This document shows, in pieces, positions 36,985 to 48,994 of a DNA stretch of 64,000 nt; within the stretch, counting starts at the first letter, position 1, and each line of letters starts with the position of its first letter. A program made the translations under genes and the position numbers. Below the pieces are notes generated by a model, which was given only the letters and a program-made list of their open reading frames with translations, made no database searches and had not been told where the DNA came from. This stretch comes from Cotesia glomerata (lineage: Eukaryota; Arthropoda; Insecta; Hymenoptera; Braconidae). Location: assembly GCF_020080835.1 (NCBI RefSeq), contig NC_058160.1, forward strand, positions 22,431,152 to 22,495,151, given 5' to 3'.

Positions 36985-37150
36985 GCGACTACCGAATTTC
37001 GGACTTTCTGCCGCCTCGTGTCTCGTTGTCAGTGCATGAATACATTATTTCGGCTCCCCGTTGTAGGGCGAATGCGCGACTTGACCACGGCATAAAACTG
37101 AGGCTTTCTGCCGTGAAATCGCAGCGGGAACCCCGTACTTTCGACCGGCG
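36985..37150. other. GC-rich unassigned block
   Basis: Contains two related words, GGACTTTCTGCCGCC and GGCTTTCTGCCGTG, but no frame or known RNA could be recognised. It lies directly against the SINE duplication at 37151. Confidence 0.4.
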
Positions 37151-37160
37151 TAGTAAGAAA

Positions 37161-37581
37161 TAGTATTATTATGAGTTTTACTTGTATACCGTTTTTTGGT
37201 TTTTACAAGGTTACTTTCCGCTCTATATTATCAACACAATTTTTCAACTCTTTTTTATTATCAACATATTCTCCACTCTTTTTATAATCAACATGTTCTC
37301 CACTTTTTTATAATTAACATAATTTTCGCACATATAATTTTCATTCCAATGCATACTGCATTTACCCTATTCCTCACCCCTTTCTATCGGTTGTTGGAAT
37401 AGTGGCGATGGGGAAACCACAGAGAAAACCCATGCCAGTACAGGTCGGCTACCGGAGCGACCCCCGACGGTTGGTGTTGTAACTATTCGAATAACCGTCG
37501 GGGCTCGAACCCTCGCCTCACGACATGATGCACGAACGAACTATGAGGATAATGACTTAGTCCGCTCGGCCATCATGCCGC
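37161..37581 (-). mobile_element. tRNA-headed SINE with 10-bp target duplication
   Basis: On the minus strand the element opens GGCATGATGGCCGAGCGGAC (A box TGGCCGAGCGG), then GAGGCGAGGGTTCGAGCCC (B box), then a body with GGTTTTCTCTGTGGTTTCCC, and ends in about four ~31-bp tandem units of the type TCTCCACTCTTTTTATAATC (as written on +). TAGTAAGAAA occurs at 37151-37160 and 37582-37591, a perfect 10-bp duplication exactly at both edges. The tRNA-like head and the duplication together make SINE identity convincing; the family is not named. Confidence 0.75.
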
Positions 37582-37596
37582 TAGTAAGAAAAATAA

Positions 37597-37685
37597 TTTT
37601 TTTGCCCTCTGGGCGGAAAGTGGCAACTTTGGTCTCACTGCGCTAAACAAAGTTGCCGCTTTCCTCCTTCCTCGGACAAAAAAAT
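37597..37685. repeat. Hairpin with GGAAAGTGGCAACTTTG arms
   Basis: Arms GGAAAGTGGCAACTTTG (37615) and CAAAGTTGCCGCTTTCC (about 37648), with outer TTTTTTTG and CAAAAAAA continuing the pairing. Confidence 0.7.
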
Positions 37686-37815
37686 ATTATACAGCCCTTG
37701 GGAAGTAAAAAAGAAAACCTCAGATCACATGTTTATTGACCTCGGCTTCGCCTCGGCCAACAATTACATGTGATCTGAGGCTTTTCTTATTTTCCTTCCC
37801 AAGGGGTGTAATATA
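37686..37815. repeat. Hairpin with CCTCAGATCACATGT arms and GC loop
   Basis: Arms CCTTGGGAAGT, then CCTCAGATCACATGT, pair with ACATGTGATCTGAGG and CTTCCCAAGG. The loop carries CCTCGGCTTCGCCTCGG. Outer TATTATACA and TGTAATATA extend the inverted repeat. Confidence 0.75.
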
Positions 37816-39218
37816 CTATTGTTACAGTTTCAGCCTTGCTCCACTGCAATCCAATGGCTCAGACAAACAATTATTTTTATTCACAGAATTAAATGTGTTA
37901 CTTTCTCATGCAAATAATCACGCAAATTAATACCGCGAGTTAACTATATAATACCTTTCTTATGTTAGGGTATACCTTTCTTAAACTATATATTTAAGCT
38001 ATATGTTGAGATCGTTTGTGTTGGTTGAAGCGGTTAATGATGTGGTCACAGGAGTCAAGACATTACGCGCTTATCATTCGATCCGATCGGCACTACCGTC
38101 TTACGTTACGATACCTCGTTCCGTGTTCATTTGGATTATGTTAATTAGACCTTATTTAGATTCTCGAGGACGCAAACTGTAATTGCCTGAGGGGTTTTTT
38201 TCTCAGTCATCCATTTGCTTTTTTCAGCTTTATTTCATTAAACATTTGACAAAGTCATTAGCTGTCTATCCTGGACGTCGCCATTTAAATTGAAATTCCA
38301 GCACATGCCGGCTAATTAATTTACTCGGACTTCAGACCTCTCACAACCTACTATACACGAACAACTACAAGTAGTATCTTATATCTTAAATAGAATAGAC
38401 GGATTAATTATAATTTATAAACCTGTAAAACTAAATAGATGCGATCTTAACAGAATTATTAATTATTAAATATTAGTGTAAATATAAAATATGTCTGTTG
38501 TCATAGACCAAGAAGAGTTACTCCGATAGGGAACGGGAGATAGGAGATTCCTATTCCTGTAGGTAAAGTTTTAAACGAGCAGTTTCTCATACAACTCCCG
38601 AGTAAGATCTCATTCACTAATATAATCTGTCTCTTAATCAATTCAACCAAGCAAGGATATAAGATTATCTCCAGTAGTCTCGCGGAAGAGTGACATAATG
38701 CCTGGGAATAGTCTAGGGTAAGTTAAATGTTTGTGTGCTAGTAAAGTGTAAGTGAGAATTTCTCAATTTAGATGCTCTCTCCCTGGTTGAGACTGGTATA
38801 ACTTGAATTAGTATAATCCAGAGTTAATCTTATTTTCTCAATTGTAATACGATAATTGCATTCACTGTCTTTTAAAGTCTGTTATAAGTTGTAAGTTTCA
38901 TATTTTTCACTTTCGCCCTCACGGCTCATTCAATTGTAATTATTAATTATTGTCATTGATTATGGTTGGTAGTAGTCACTATCTTGAACTGTAATTTTGA
39001 CATTTTATACTCTTTTGATGTCTGTAATGAAAAAAAAGCAGCACATAATAATGAAAAAAGAACTTTTATTTAATTGTGAGAGAAAAAATTTTAAATCAAG
39101 ATTTTTTGGTTCAAAGTTTCTTCTTTTGAGATAAATTTTTATTAATAAAAAATTTGATATTGTCTATTATTATTAGAGTAACGCAAAAAGCGGACTATTT
39201 TTTTCGTGAAATGTTTTA
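37816..39218. other. Intergenic, no feature recognised
   Basis: About 1.4 kb of unique-looking sequence, including TTAGATTCTCGAGGACGC and a GAGTTACTCCGATAGGGAACG stretch. I see no exon, RNA gene or repeat in it. Confidence 0.4.
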
Positions 39219-39468
39219 TTAACAGCCGATCCTCTTTTTTTCTTGCGTCGCACTCACTGCAAGAAACGGTACTATCCTTGTTGCGCTCATGATTATAAAG
39301 TTATTGCAGTTTTATGTTTTTTTTTTTAACAAATAAGAATTGCGAAAAAAATACTCTGCTACAAAATAGATCATTAAAAAATCTATTACGTAGCAGAGCG
39401 TTTTTTTCAAAATTCTTCTTTGTTTAGGAGAGAAATATTAAGCTGCAATCTTAGAAACCGGCTGTTAA
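39219..39468. repeat. TTAA-flanked hairpin MITE (CAGCCG ends)
   Basis: TTAACAGCCG at 39219 and CGGCTGTTAA ending at 39468 enclose arms with TACTCTGCTAC against GTAGCAGAGCG and ATTGCAG against CTGCAAT. Short loop around 39370. Confidence 0.65.
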
Positions 39469-40567
39469 ATTATATTAATTTATAATATTTTAAGAGCTCT
39501 TTCCAGAAAATAATTCAATAAAAATTTTTTTTTTACGAATTGCGAAATTTTTTTAAATCTTGAGCGACTTTTAAAATTTTTTATTAAGCTGATCTTTGAA
39601 AGGCTTAAACAAAATAATAATTAAACATATTTTCATGAGAGATATGAGAAAGAAAAAAAGCTCGCTTTTTTACACCATCATAATGGTTAGTAATACAATT
39701 AATCTTGAAAAAGTGTGATTATTAATGCCTAGTTATTTCAATCAAAAAAACTTTAACTATTCATAAATTTGACTAAAATATAATCTTCCACAATATTTGT
39801 ATTATATTTATTGTATATAAAAACCTTGAACCTAGAACATCTAATTTTAAAAAGCTAAACCATTTTGTATCAAATAAAAAAGCATTTAAACCAATCAATT
39901 GTTTTTATGTTTCATCAAATAAATTTGAATTGATCTAAAAATTTTTCTTTTTCATTTGAATTAATTTAATTTTTAAAAATAATTTTATTGGTTTAAGATT
40001 TTCGCTTTTGAATTAAGTTATTTCTATTGTCAGTGTATTAATCGTCTAATTTAATTGTTCAAAATCCATTATACAGTATTGATATTTCAAATCGTATAAT
40101 TACATTGCTGAGTATTTACTAACAATAGAACTTTAACTTTTCGCGATCATATCTCATATTTGATACGTTTTGATACGATCCTTATTATTAATCATCCCCC
40201 TTGTCTCTTCCCCGTGAAAGGATAAAAAAATTAGTCACTGATATTTTTCGTGAACTAGATGAATTGTAGCCAAATCCGTCGGCACGTGAGTATGTCAACC
40301 CTTGCGTTTATTTAAAATAGTTAAGCTAAAGTATAAGTAAAGCGCCAGGATATCTTAACACCACGTCGTGCTCAACATGATACAAATTTAATAATGTCGT
40401 AAATCTTGGCATGTGTCGGGACCGCGAGCGCTCATGTTTGTGCTTACTTAAATATTCGTCCTCGTCGTTGAAGAGCTGCGGCTGTAAGAACGAGCCCCGT
40501 GTCCCATGAATAAGAAAGAGAAAGAAAAATCGATATAGATATAGATATAAATATAAATGCAGATATA

Positions 40568-41239
40568 CACTGTAAAAAATGTTCGGAGCGAATTTTTTCA
40601 AAAACATTTTTTTCTAATTTAAATTTTTTTCTTGAATTCGGATTATTAAACAAAACTTTTTTTTTACTGATCGAAAAATTTTTTTTTCTGGAAATTAAAT
40701 TAGTTTTTAATTTTAAATTTTTTCAAAATTTTGATTTTTTTTAGTTTTTATTCTTTTCTATTTTGAATATTTTACAAATATATATAAAATGAAAAATTCA
40801 TGTGGGTACTCAAATGAAAGGTCTCGACGAGTGTAACATCGCAATGAGCTTACATCATAGAAAATGTCAATAATTTAGAAATTAGATTGAATCTTGTCAT
40901 CTAATAATATTTTTCAAGATATAAGCCCAGATGAATTTTTTACACATTTTATATTTTCACATATATTATATATAGTTATTTATTTTATACCGAAGAGAAA
41001 AAATAATTTGGCATATAAAATTTTTGTCAGTTAAATAAAAATTTTTTTTAGTATAAGAACCCCGTACTTAGATGTCTTCCATATTAAAATCTAGATTCAC
41101 TCCAAAATCATTCTGCTGAAAAAAATTCCGGATTCACTCCGAACGCGGAGTGTTGAATTATTTCACTCTGGTACTCCGAGTGATGTGAGTGAATGCAGAG
41201 TAAAATTCAGTCCCAATTCACTACTGACTCTTTACAGTG
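40568..41239. repeat. TA-flanked CACTG element
   Basis: Ends CACTGTAAAAAATG and CTTTACAGTG with TA on both sides (40566-40567 and 41240-41241). Inner sequence holds a copy of the TGTGGGTACTCAAATGAAAG word (about 40801), which is repeated in the element at 43346-44770. Confidence 0.65.
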
Positions 41240-41241
41240 TA

Positions 41242-41750
41242 CTGGTACAATGGAGTGAAGCCTGGAGAAAGAGGAAATAAGAAGGAGCGAGTTTATAAAT
41301 GCAATCCAGTTAACTCGTGAGTGAAGGCGCCGCGGTCGATAAACGGCACGAAACCGACGCTCTCACGGCATTCGCTTTTATCGGGAAGTCTGTTTAACTT
41401 TATCGCTCTGTACACTATTCTTTGGATAGTTAATGATTTTTATTGTTCAAATAGACTGTATGCATTTGAATTAACTATTAACTATCAACTATTGCCTATG
41501 ATCCCTCATACCCTTCAATTTAAATCAACAGAACACAAGAGATAGCTACAGCACGAACGTTTTGTTGCTCACGTTTTATTAACATTTATCTGGTTTAAAT
41601 TATGTAATAAAATATAACTCTATTGTTAAGTATTGTAATGACAGAATTTATGGTTTCATAGCATGGTTAGAAGAGCATGTATTTATGCACCGAAATGTAA
41701 TAATACACCGAAAAAAATTCGCGAATTGAACGTGAAGTGGGCGATTTTTA
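41242..41750. other. Intergenic, no feature recognised
   Basis: A GC-balanced stretch near 41320-41400 (GGCGCCGCGGTCGATAAACG) carries a 74-codon frame with no recognisable product. Confidence 0.3.
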
Positions 41751-42005
41751 CTTGATTCAATCTCTCCGTTGAGGTTTTTGAACTCTTCAAATCAAAAGTC
41801 TGATAAAAGTTTCGATTATTCGTTAATTAATTCAAGAGTTATTGCACTTCGAAAGTTCAAAAAATAGTGTTCTTTGAAACTTTTATCAGACTTTTGATTT
41901 GAAGAGCTCAAAAACCTCATAAGTGCAATTTTAAGGACTTAGATATGGAATTAGCGGAAGTTGCAGGGATGGCCTTCAGAGTCAACCGTTTTCCAGATTT
42001 TTTTG
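41750..42005. repeat. GAGCTNNAAGAGCTC family fragment with hairpin
   Basis: A hairpin of CTTCAAATCAAAAGTCTGAT (41783) and ATCAGACTTTTGATTTGAAG is followed by GAAGTTGCAGGGATGGCC and CAACCGTTTTCCAGATTTTT, the common family 3' end. Confidence 0.65.
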
Positions 42006-43345
42006 TGATAAATGAGCGTTATAAGATGTACACTTTTCTGATTTTCCAAACATATCTTTCCCTCCGTATAGAGTAATAAATTGATAATTCCGTGAAACTT
42101 TTTAAAAATTTAATTCATTAAACTCGGGTCATGATTTTCTTATAGTAAATGAAATAAAGAAGAAAAAAATTTGATACATGAGTAATTTTTTTTTTAGCTT
42201 TATGAAATTGTTAGCGCATCAGAACCAATTTTACATATAAAAATAATTTTTGAGACAGTAATAAATTAATTTATATCAGTTTAATACTTGAATAATCAAA
42301 ATTTTATACATTTAGAAGTTTACATCTGAATAACTTTAGAACGGCTGTCTTTATGATAAAAGTGTAAGAGACCTTTTTTGTAGAACGTTGAATTCTCTAT
42401 AAGAATATGCTATGGACTTATTTATATGAGGTGCGTATGCCGAGCTAGAAAAATAAACAAAAAAAAGAATTTTTTTTCCTATGTTATTTAAATGGGAAAT
42501 GAAAAATAAGGGACATACACCTCTAAATATTAATATTAAGAGCTCCGCTTTGAACAGGCTTCTGTTCTCACCTTCATGCAAGTTTTCAGCCTGTTTTTTC
42601 GTTGAAAAAAAAAGTCGCCTAAAATTGAAACAGCCTAATATGCATACTTAGAGATTATATAAAAATCAATGTGACCTAATGTAAGCATTAAAGTAATTAA
42701 TTTAATTTAATCAAACGTATTAATGTTGACAATTAATTATTTTTTACTTCTTTTATTTAGCATATTTATTCCGGAATTACTCCAATAAAAAAAAAAAAAA
42801 TTGCAGATTGACTTCGTACGGAGTTTAACATTTTTTCATTTAAGTAATCGAAGTAAAAATTCACTCTAAATTTGCTTCCATTGTTTTATAGTGGATATAC
42901 AAGTCGAATCAAAATTACAAAGATTATATTCCTCGTACCCGCCTTTCTATAATATAACGCGCAATTGCTATTAATTAACAAAACCGTTAAAATTAAATTA
43001 ATTTATGATGTTAGCTTTTTGATTGTATCGAGATATTTGATGAGACTAACGAGGGATCGATTCTCTGTATCGCGGATACACGTTCGTGGTACGACCACGC
43101 GATAAACGTTTTCCGTAAGTTATGCTCATAGTTGTCGCGCACGCGACAGTGTTCCTGAGTCTTGTGGGTTAATATGGGAGTTAGTATGAGTTTTTATGTT
43201 CCTTTTCTGCGTAGACTAGAGTGTTGAGAGGAGACTGGGTAAGTGCAGAATGCAAAAACCTGCTGGTTACTTCTTTTTAGTTTTGATAACTATAAATTCG
43301 GTGATAAGTAAAGCTTGACAAGTTGTTGAACATAATACAAATTTA

Positions 43346-43719
43346 CACTGTAAAAAATTTCGGTGTAAAGTTGGACCCAGGGACTTTTACACCGCCGTGT
43401 AAGTGTGAAATGTCGGTGTAAAATTTCCTCCGTGTGAAATTTTCACTCGTGTAAATTTAACACGGTGTAATTTACTGTTTTACACTATTCCGTGTTATTA
43501 TTTATAACTTTGGAAATTTAATAACTATTACTAGCAGCCTTGCAGTCTCTATGTGACTGCCGTGACTTGTGAACTATAAATAAATAAAATTTTGGTTTCT
43601 TGAATGATGACTTTTGTTGAATTGCACTGTACTTTTTTAACTATTGACGTTTCTAAAGATATAAGCTCATCCCGATGTTACACTCATCAAGAATCTTCAT
43701 TTAAGTACCCACATCATTT

Positions 43720-43761
<42 letters not shown>

Positions 43762-44770
43762 GGTATATATGAAAAATATAGCAAAATGCATGTGGGTACT
43801 CAAATGAAAGGTCTTGATGAGTGTAACATCGGGATGAGCTTAGATCTTTAAAAATATCAATAATTACGAAATGACCTTGTATCTTGTGAACTATTGACAT
43901 TTTTAAAGATATAAGCTTATCCCGACATTACCCTCATCGAGACCTTTCATTTGAGTACCCACATCAATTTTTCATATATTTATATATATTATATTTATGT
44001 ATATATGAAAAATATATCAAAATGCATGTAGGTACTCAAATGAAAGCTCTTGATGAGTGTAACATCGGGATGAGCTTATATCTTTAAAAATGTCAATAGT
44101 TCACAAGATACAAGGTCATTTCTTAATCATTGATATTTTTAGAGATATAAGCTTATCTCTATGTTACACTCATCAAGAGCGTTCATTTGAGTACTCACAT
44201 GCATTTTGATATATTTTTCATACATACATATGTGTAATATATATAAATATATGAAAAAATGATGTGGGTACTTAAATGAAGATTCTTGATGAGTGTCACA
44301 TTGGATGAGCTTATATCTTTAAAAATATATAAAAATATATTTAGCACTATAAACATTCGCATTTTTATTAATAGACTCTAATATAGAATCCACCGTATAA
44401 TTAGATAAATTTTTAACAACTTGAATATTAACATTCTTGTTGCAGACTTTCCAATGATATTAAGATTTACGTTGGAATGATTTTACTCCGTAAAATAGCA
44501 TAATACAAAAAAAAAAAAACATACTTTTAAATATTTATTTCTAAATATTTATATTTATAATTTAATATCGTACAAGTCTGAAACTAAACAATCAAATTAA
44601 TCAATGAGAAATTTTCAGGAAATACATTTACACGCTTGGTGGTGTAAAATTTAGGATTCACACCGTTCAAATTTAACATTACACTTAGTGTGATTTTCAC
44701 ACCGTTCGTGTTAAAAATTTTAACACCGAATCATTTACACCACACCGAGTCCAAAACATTTTTTACAGTG
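43346..44770. mobile_element. TA-flanked CACTG element carrying an alternating inverted repeat array
   Basis: Ends CACTGTAAAAAATTTCGG and ACATTTTTTACAGTG inside TA (43344-43345, 44771-44772). Subterminal regions are rich in GTGTAAAATTT and ACACCG words in inverted order. The middle (about 43640-44345) is an array of one ~85-bp unit in alternating orientation, separated by TA-rich spacers. There is no coding capacity. Confidence 0.7.
43726..43760. repeat. (TA)n microsatellite
   Basis: TA run in the spacer between two oppositely oriented ~85-bp units. Confidence 0.85.
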
Positions 44771-44772
44771 TA

Positions 44773-46530
44773 TACACAAGAACAACAAAAAATTTTTGCA
44801 AAGAATTTTCTCAAAAATAATCCAGGCCACATGTTCTAAAGTCTAAGATCGGGAATTTCGCGGTTGTGACTTGATGGAAATTTTTAACTTCTCGAGGAAA
44901 TTGCTAATTATTATTATTTTTGTAAGCAAAATCGTGCCAGGAAGGCGTAAAATTTATTAGTTAAGACTGCACCATTGATTGATAAATTATCAATGATAAT
45001 TTGACCGAGCATAAAGGTAGTGTGAACTTTTCAGTTGATTCCGATTTAGATCTCTGAATGGCTTAGTTTAGAAAAATTGAAGCAGGTTCGAAACGTTTCA
45101 GGAAAGTTGAATTATTTTATAATTTTTTCACGAAAAATAGTTCAAAAAAAGCGAAAAATTTGACAGTTTAGACCACATTATTGATTCATAATTATACTGA
45201 GCATAAAAGTATATGTTTTAAATTGATTCCGATTTTATTGTCCATTCTATCAGATAACATTTCGATGTATTGTACATATTGTTATTTTTTTTTCTGTTTA
45301 ATAGCCAAAGTATCAGTCAACTGTGTACTCAGTCTGCGTAGTATGTTTGCTTGAAATAAACCTGGGAATAAATGTATGATAACTGTCCGGATGTAAATGA
45401 GAACGGGTTTACAAATTGTATAAGTTAAATAAAGGTCCGGAGGCGAGTGAGCTAGTCAAAGAGCTGGACACGGATGAATATAATTACACATTGCGAGCGT
45501 TAATAATCCGTAATTAAATTAAAACAACCCGAGGGCTTCGCCGGGAGCTATCGCATCGCGGTATGTTTTTGAATGCATCATAAAAAATCCCCTCACTGGT
45601 TGAAAAATCACTGTAGACATTGGCTTTATTTCATTGGCTGGCTATCCCAATAATTAGCTTTGTTCGATGATGAGGCTGCAGCAGAGGTTTCAATAAAATT
45701 AATATAACCAATAAAAAAGATATCAACCGATAGATAAACGCTTTATGTCAGCTCATCGAAGCTCTGGGGCATCCTGGAACTACGTTCAGTGTCCAATCTG
45801 GTATGCATCATCAGAACGACTGATCTAGATCGGATTTTTGATTAAGACCTTGCATATTGTTCCGCTTGAGGCTAAACCAGCTGTGCTGGCAATTATCAGC
45901 ATCGTGCTCGACCTGAGATTAATGTATTTATTTTTTTAATTACTGATTATACTGCTGACAATATGCGTTGTAGATTATATTATTCATGTAATCAGAGTTC
46001 AGGCTTAATGCATCATTATTTATTTGAACGAATTACAAAGAAATATTTCTATGTAGAATTTATCATAAATAGTTGAGTTGAGTTGAGTTTATAAATAATT
46101 TGTTGGCTTTTTGAAGATATGAATATTTATGAACATCCTGGAAAAGTGTTGTAATATTTAGCACAGTACGAAATCAAGAACTAGATAACGCTAAAATAAA
46201 CTAAATTTCGAAGTTTATCCCGCCTTTTCCTCGTAAAAGCACGAACCACAACCTAGCACGAATTAAAACCACATACTCACTCGTGTACTCTCTTTGTGCT
46301 TTAAAGAGAATTAATATCTACTCGATTTAGTTAATGGTTCTGGTTTTGTCCCTTATTCCATTCAGCTATATGCAATTAATTAAGCACAAGAAAGTCATTA
46401 ACTTAGCTGTGATAAAAGATATTTCTAAGGTATACCATTGATGTGATAATAATAATGAATAAATAAAAATCTACCTGTTGAAAATTTGAAGAATGTTCAT
46501 TAGTTATTTAGAACAAATATTGATTATAAT
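44773..46530. other. Intergenic, no feature recognised
   Basis: AT-rich sequence with a small GAGTT run at about 46075-46090 and a GGGCTTCGCCGGGAGC word at 45533. No exon or RNA gene was supported. Confidence 0.35.
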
Positions 46531-46539
46531 ATGTTACAC

Positions 46540-48985
46540 TAGGGTGCTTCATTTGAGACGACTATTTTTTTTTCTCACTCCATTGACAAAATATTGTTCT
46601 TTACATAGAAAAAAAAATTCTCACCAAAGAATAGTTCTTAATTTCAATTTTAAGTACTCGCTGGATGAATTTAAAGTTTCCTCATATAATTAACCCGTTA
46701 AAATCATTTTTTTTTTGCTTAAATTATCTATAGCATAGCGACATTTCATGATATTCATTTGAACATGGGCGGAAGTTGTAGAGGGATCCTTCCGCTTTAA
46801 AAGCTCTGACAGCTTATTTTCAATTTATGAGCTATCTCGCCAGTAAAAAATTGTATATATTCGATTTTTGCTCAAACGTCGTGGTTTTTTGATTTTTTCT
46901 CCTAAACTATTGATCTGACACCAAAATTGCAAGGGACCTTTCTTGTAAAGAATTTAATTTTCTACAAGATAGATTGATAGCTGAACCCTTTCAATGAATT
47001 GCCTCTGAGATAAATTTAATTAATGACAAGAAAACAATAAATGACACTATTTTATCGTAATTTTTATACTTTTTAATAAAACAACAGTTGATAAAAAAAA
47101 TTACAACATATTCTAATAAATATAGTTGTTAAATAGAATATATCTAAAATATATAGTCATACATAACTCCGACACACAAAAAAAAAAAGTTGTATGTACT
47201 TTGGAACGGACCTACCTATTGAAATGAATATTGACCCACTGAATCCGAATTTCAAGTCCATTTGACCCGGTCACCCTCCAATTTTGAGCATAATGCAAAA
47301 AACCCAAAAAATTGCAAAAAACTACAGTCACAGCGATGAAAAAATTCTTGTGGACCCAGATCAAGTATGATTCTTATGTATTTCAATTTACTGAATCTAA
47401 ATCTGAACATTAATTAGCCCAGTGCCTCGTTAACGTTTTAAAATTAAAAAATCTCAAAAAACCAAAAAAATCGGTAAAATTGCAGTTACAAATATGAAAA
47501 AACAATCTATAAAACATGATTAAATACTTTTCTCGTATTTTTTCACGCATGAAATACAAGAGATAATAACAAACGGAAGAAAAATTTACTGCGTAGATCG
47601 TTTGGGAACAAAAGAGTTCGATACCAATGAAGAACAGTTTGAAATTCGAGAAAATCGTTCTCTTTATTCTAGTTATACGTCATTTTTTATAGATATTAAA
47701 ATTGTTTATATTTTCAGATTCTTAATTTGTATTTTATGCGTGAAAAAATACAAGAAAAGTATTTAATCATGTTTTATAGATTTTTTCTCACATTTATAGC
47801 TGCAATTTTCCCAATTTTTTTGGTTTTTTGATATTTTTTTTTAATTTTAAAACGTTAACGGGTCAAGAAAACTTCAGATTCAAATTCAGTGGAACAAAAT
47901 ACATGAAAATCATACTCAATCTGAGTCGAAAAAAATTTTTATCTCGATAACTTGAATTTTTCATGATTTATTGCAATTTTTTTGGGTTTTTCGTTTTTTT
48001 TTTGTTTTTTTTTTGCAAATTTGGTCGGCTCACCAGGCTAATTAACGTTCAGATTTAGTTTCAGTAAATTGGGATACATAAAAATCATACTTGGTCCGGG
48101 TCCACCAGAATTTTTTCATTGCTGTCACTGCAGTTTTTTGCAATTTTTTGGGGTTTTTTGCATTATGCTTAAAATTGGAGGGTGACCGGGTCAAACGGAC
48201 TTGAAATTCGAATTCAGTGAGTCAATATTCATTTTAATAGGTAGGTCTGTTCCAAAGTACATACCACTTTTTTTTTATGTGCCGGAGTTATGTATGACTA
48301 TATATTTTGGATATATTCTATGTAACAACTATTTATTAGAATATTTGTAAGATGATTCAAAATTTTAAAAATTTAGGCATTATAACGATATCACAATGGT
48401 TGATTACAAAAATATACAATGTTGTAATTTTTTTTATCAACTGTTGTTTTATTAAAAAGTATAAAAATTACGATAAAATAGTGTCATTTATTGTTTTCTT
48501 GTCAATAATTAAATTTATCTCAGAGGAAATTCATTGAAAGGATTCAGCTATCAATCTATCTTGTAGAAAATTAAATTTTTTACAAAAAAGGTCCTTTGCA
48601 ATTTTGGTGTCAGATCAATAGTTTAGTAGAAAAAATCAAAAAACCACGACGTTTGAGCAAAAATCGAATATACAATTTTTTACTGGCGAGATAGCTCATA
48701 AATTGGAAATAATCTGTCAGAGCTTTCAAAGAGGAAGGATCCCTCTACAACTTCCGCCCATGTTCAAATGAATATCATGAAATGTCGCTATGCTATAGAT
48801 AATTTAAGCAAAAAAAAATGATTTTAACGGGTTAATTATATGAGGAAACTTTAAATTCATCCAGCGAGTACTTAAAATTGAAATTAAGAACTATTCTTTG
48901 GTGAGAATTTTTTTTTCTATGCAAAGAACAATATTTCGTAAATGGAGTGAGAAAAAAAAATAGTTATCTCAAATGAAGCACCCTA
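46540..48985. mobile_element. Giant foldback element with 9-bp target duplication (Mutator-like)
   Basis: A 2.4 kb near-perfect palindrome. It starts TAGGGTGCTTCATTTGAGA at 46540 and ends in the reverse complement at 48985. ATGTTACAC stands on both sides (46531-46539 and 48986-48994), a perfect 9-bp duplication. The arms of about 1.1 kb match through many blocks (GAACATGGGCGGAAGTTGTA, GGATCC, CAGATCAATAG, CCGGGTCA) up to a small loop at about 47570-47720. The right arm has an extra segment near 47880-48040. There is no transposase. Nine-base duplications and very long inverted repeats are typical of Mutator-like elements; the superfamily is inference. Confidence 0.85.
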
Positions 48986-48994
48986 ATGTTACAC

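Noticed and set aside
43640..44345. CRISPR-like regular repeats
   Set aside because: The units alternate in orientation, the spacers are TA-rich and not unique, and the host is a eukaryote.
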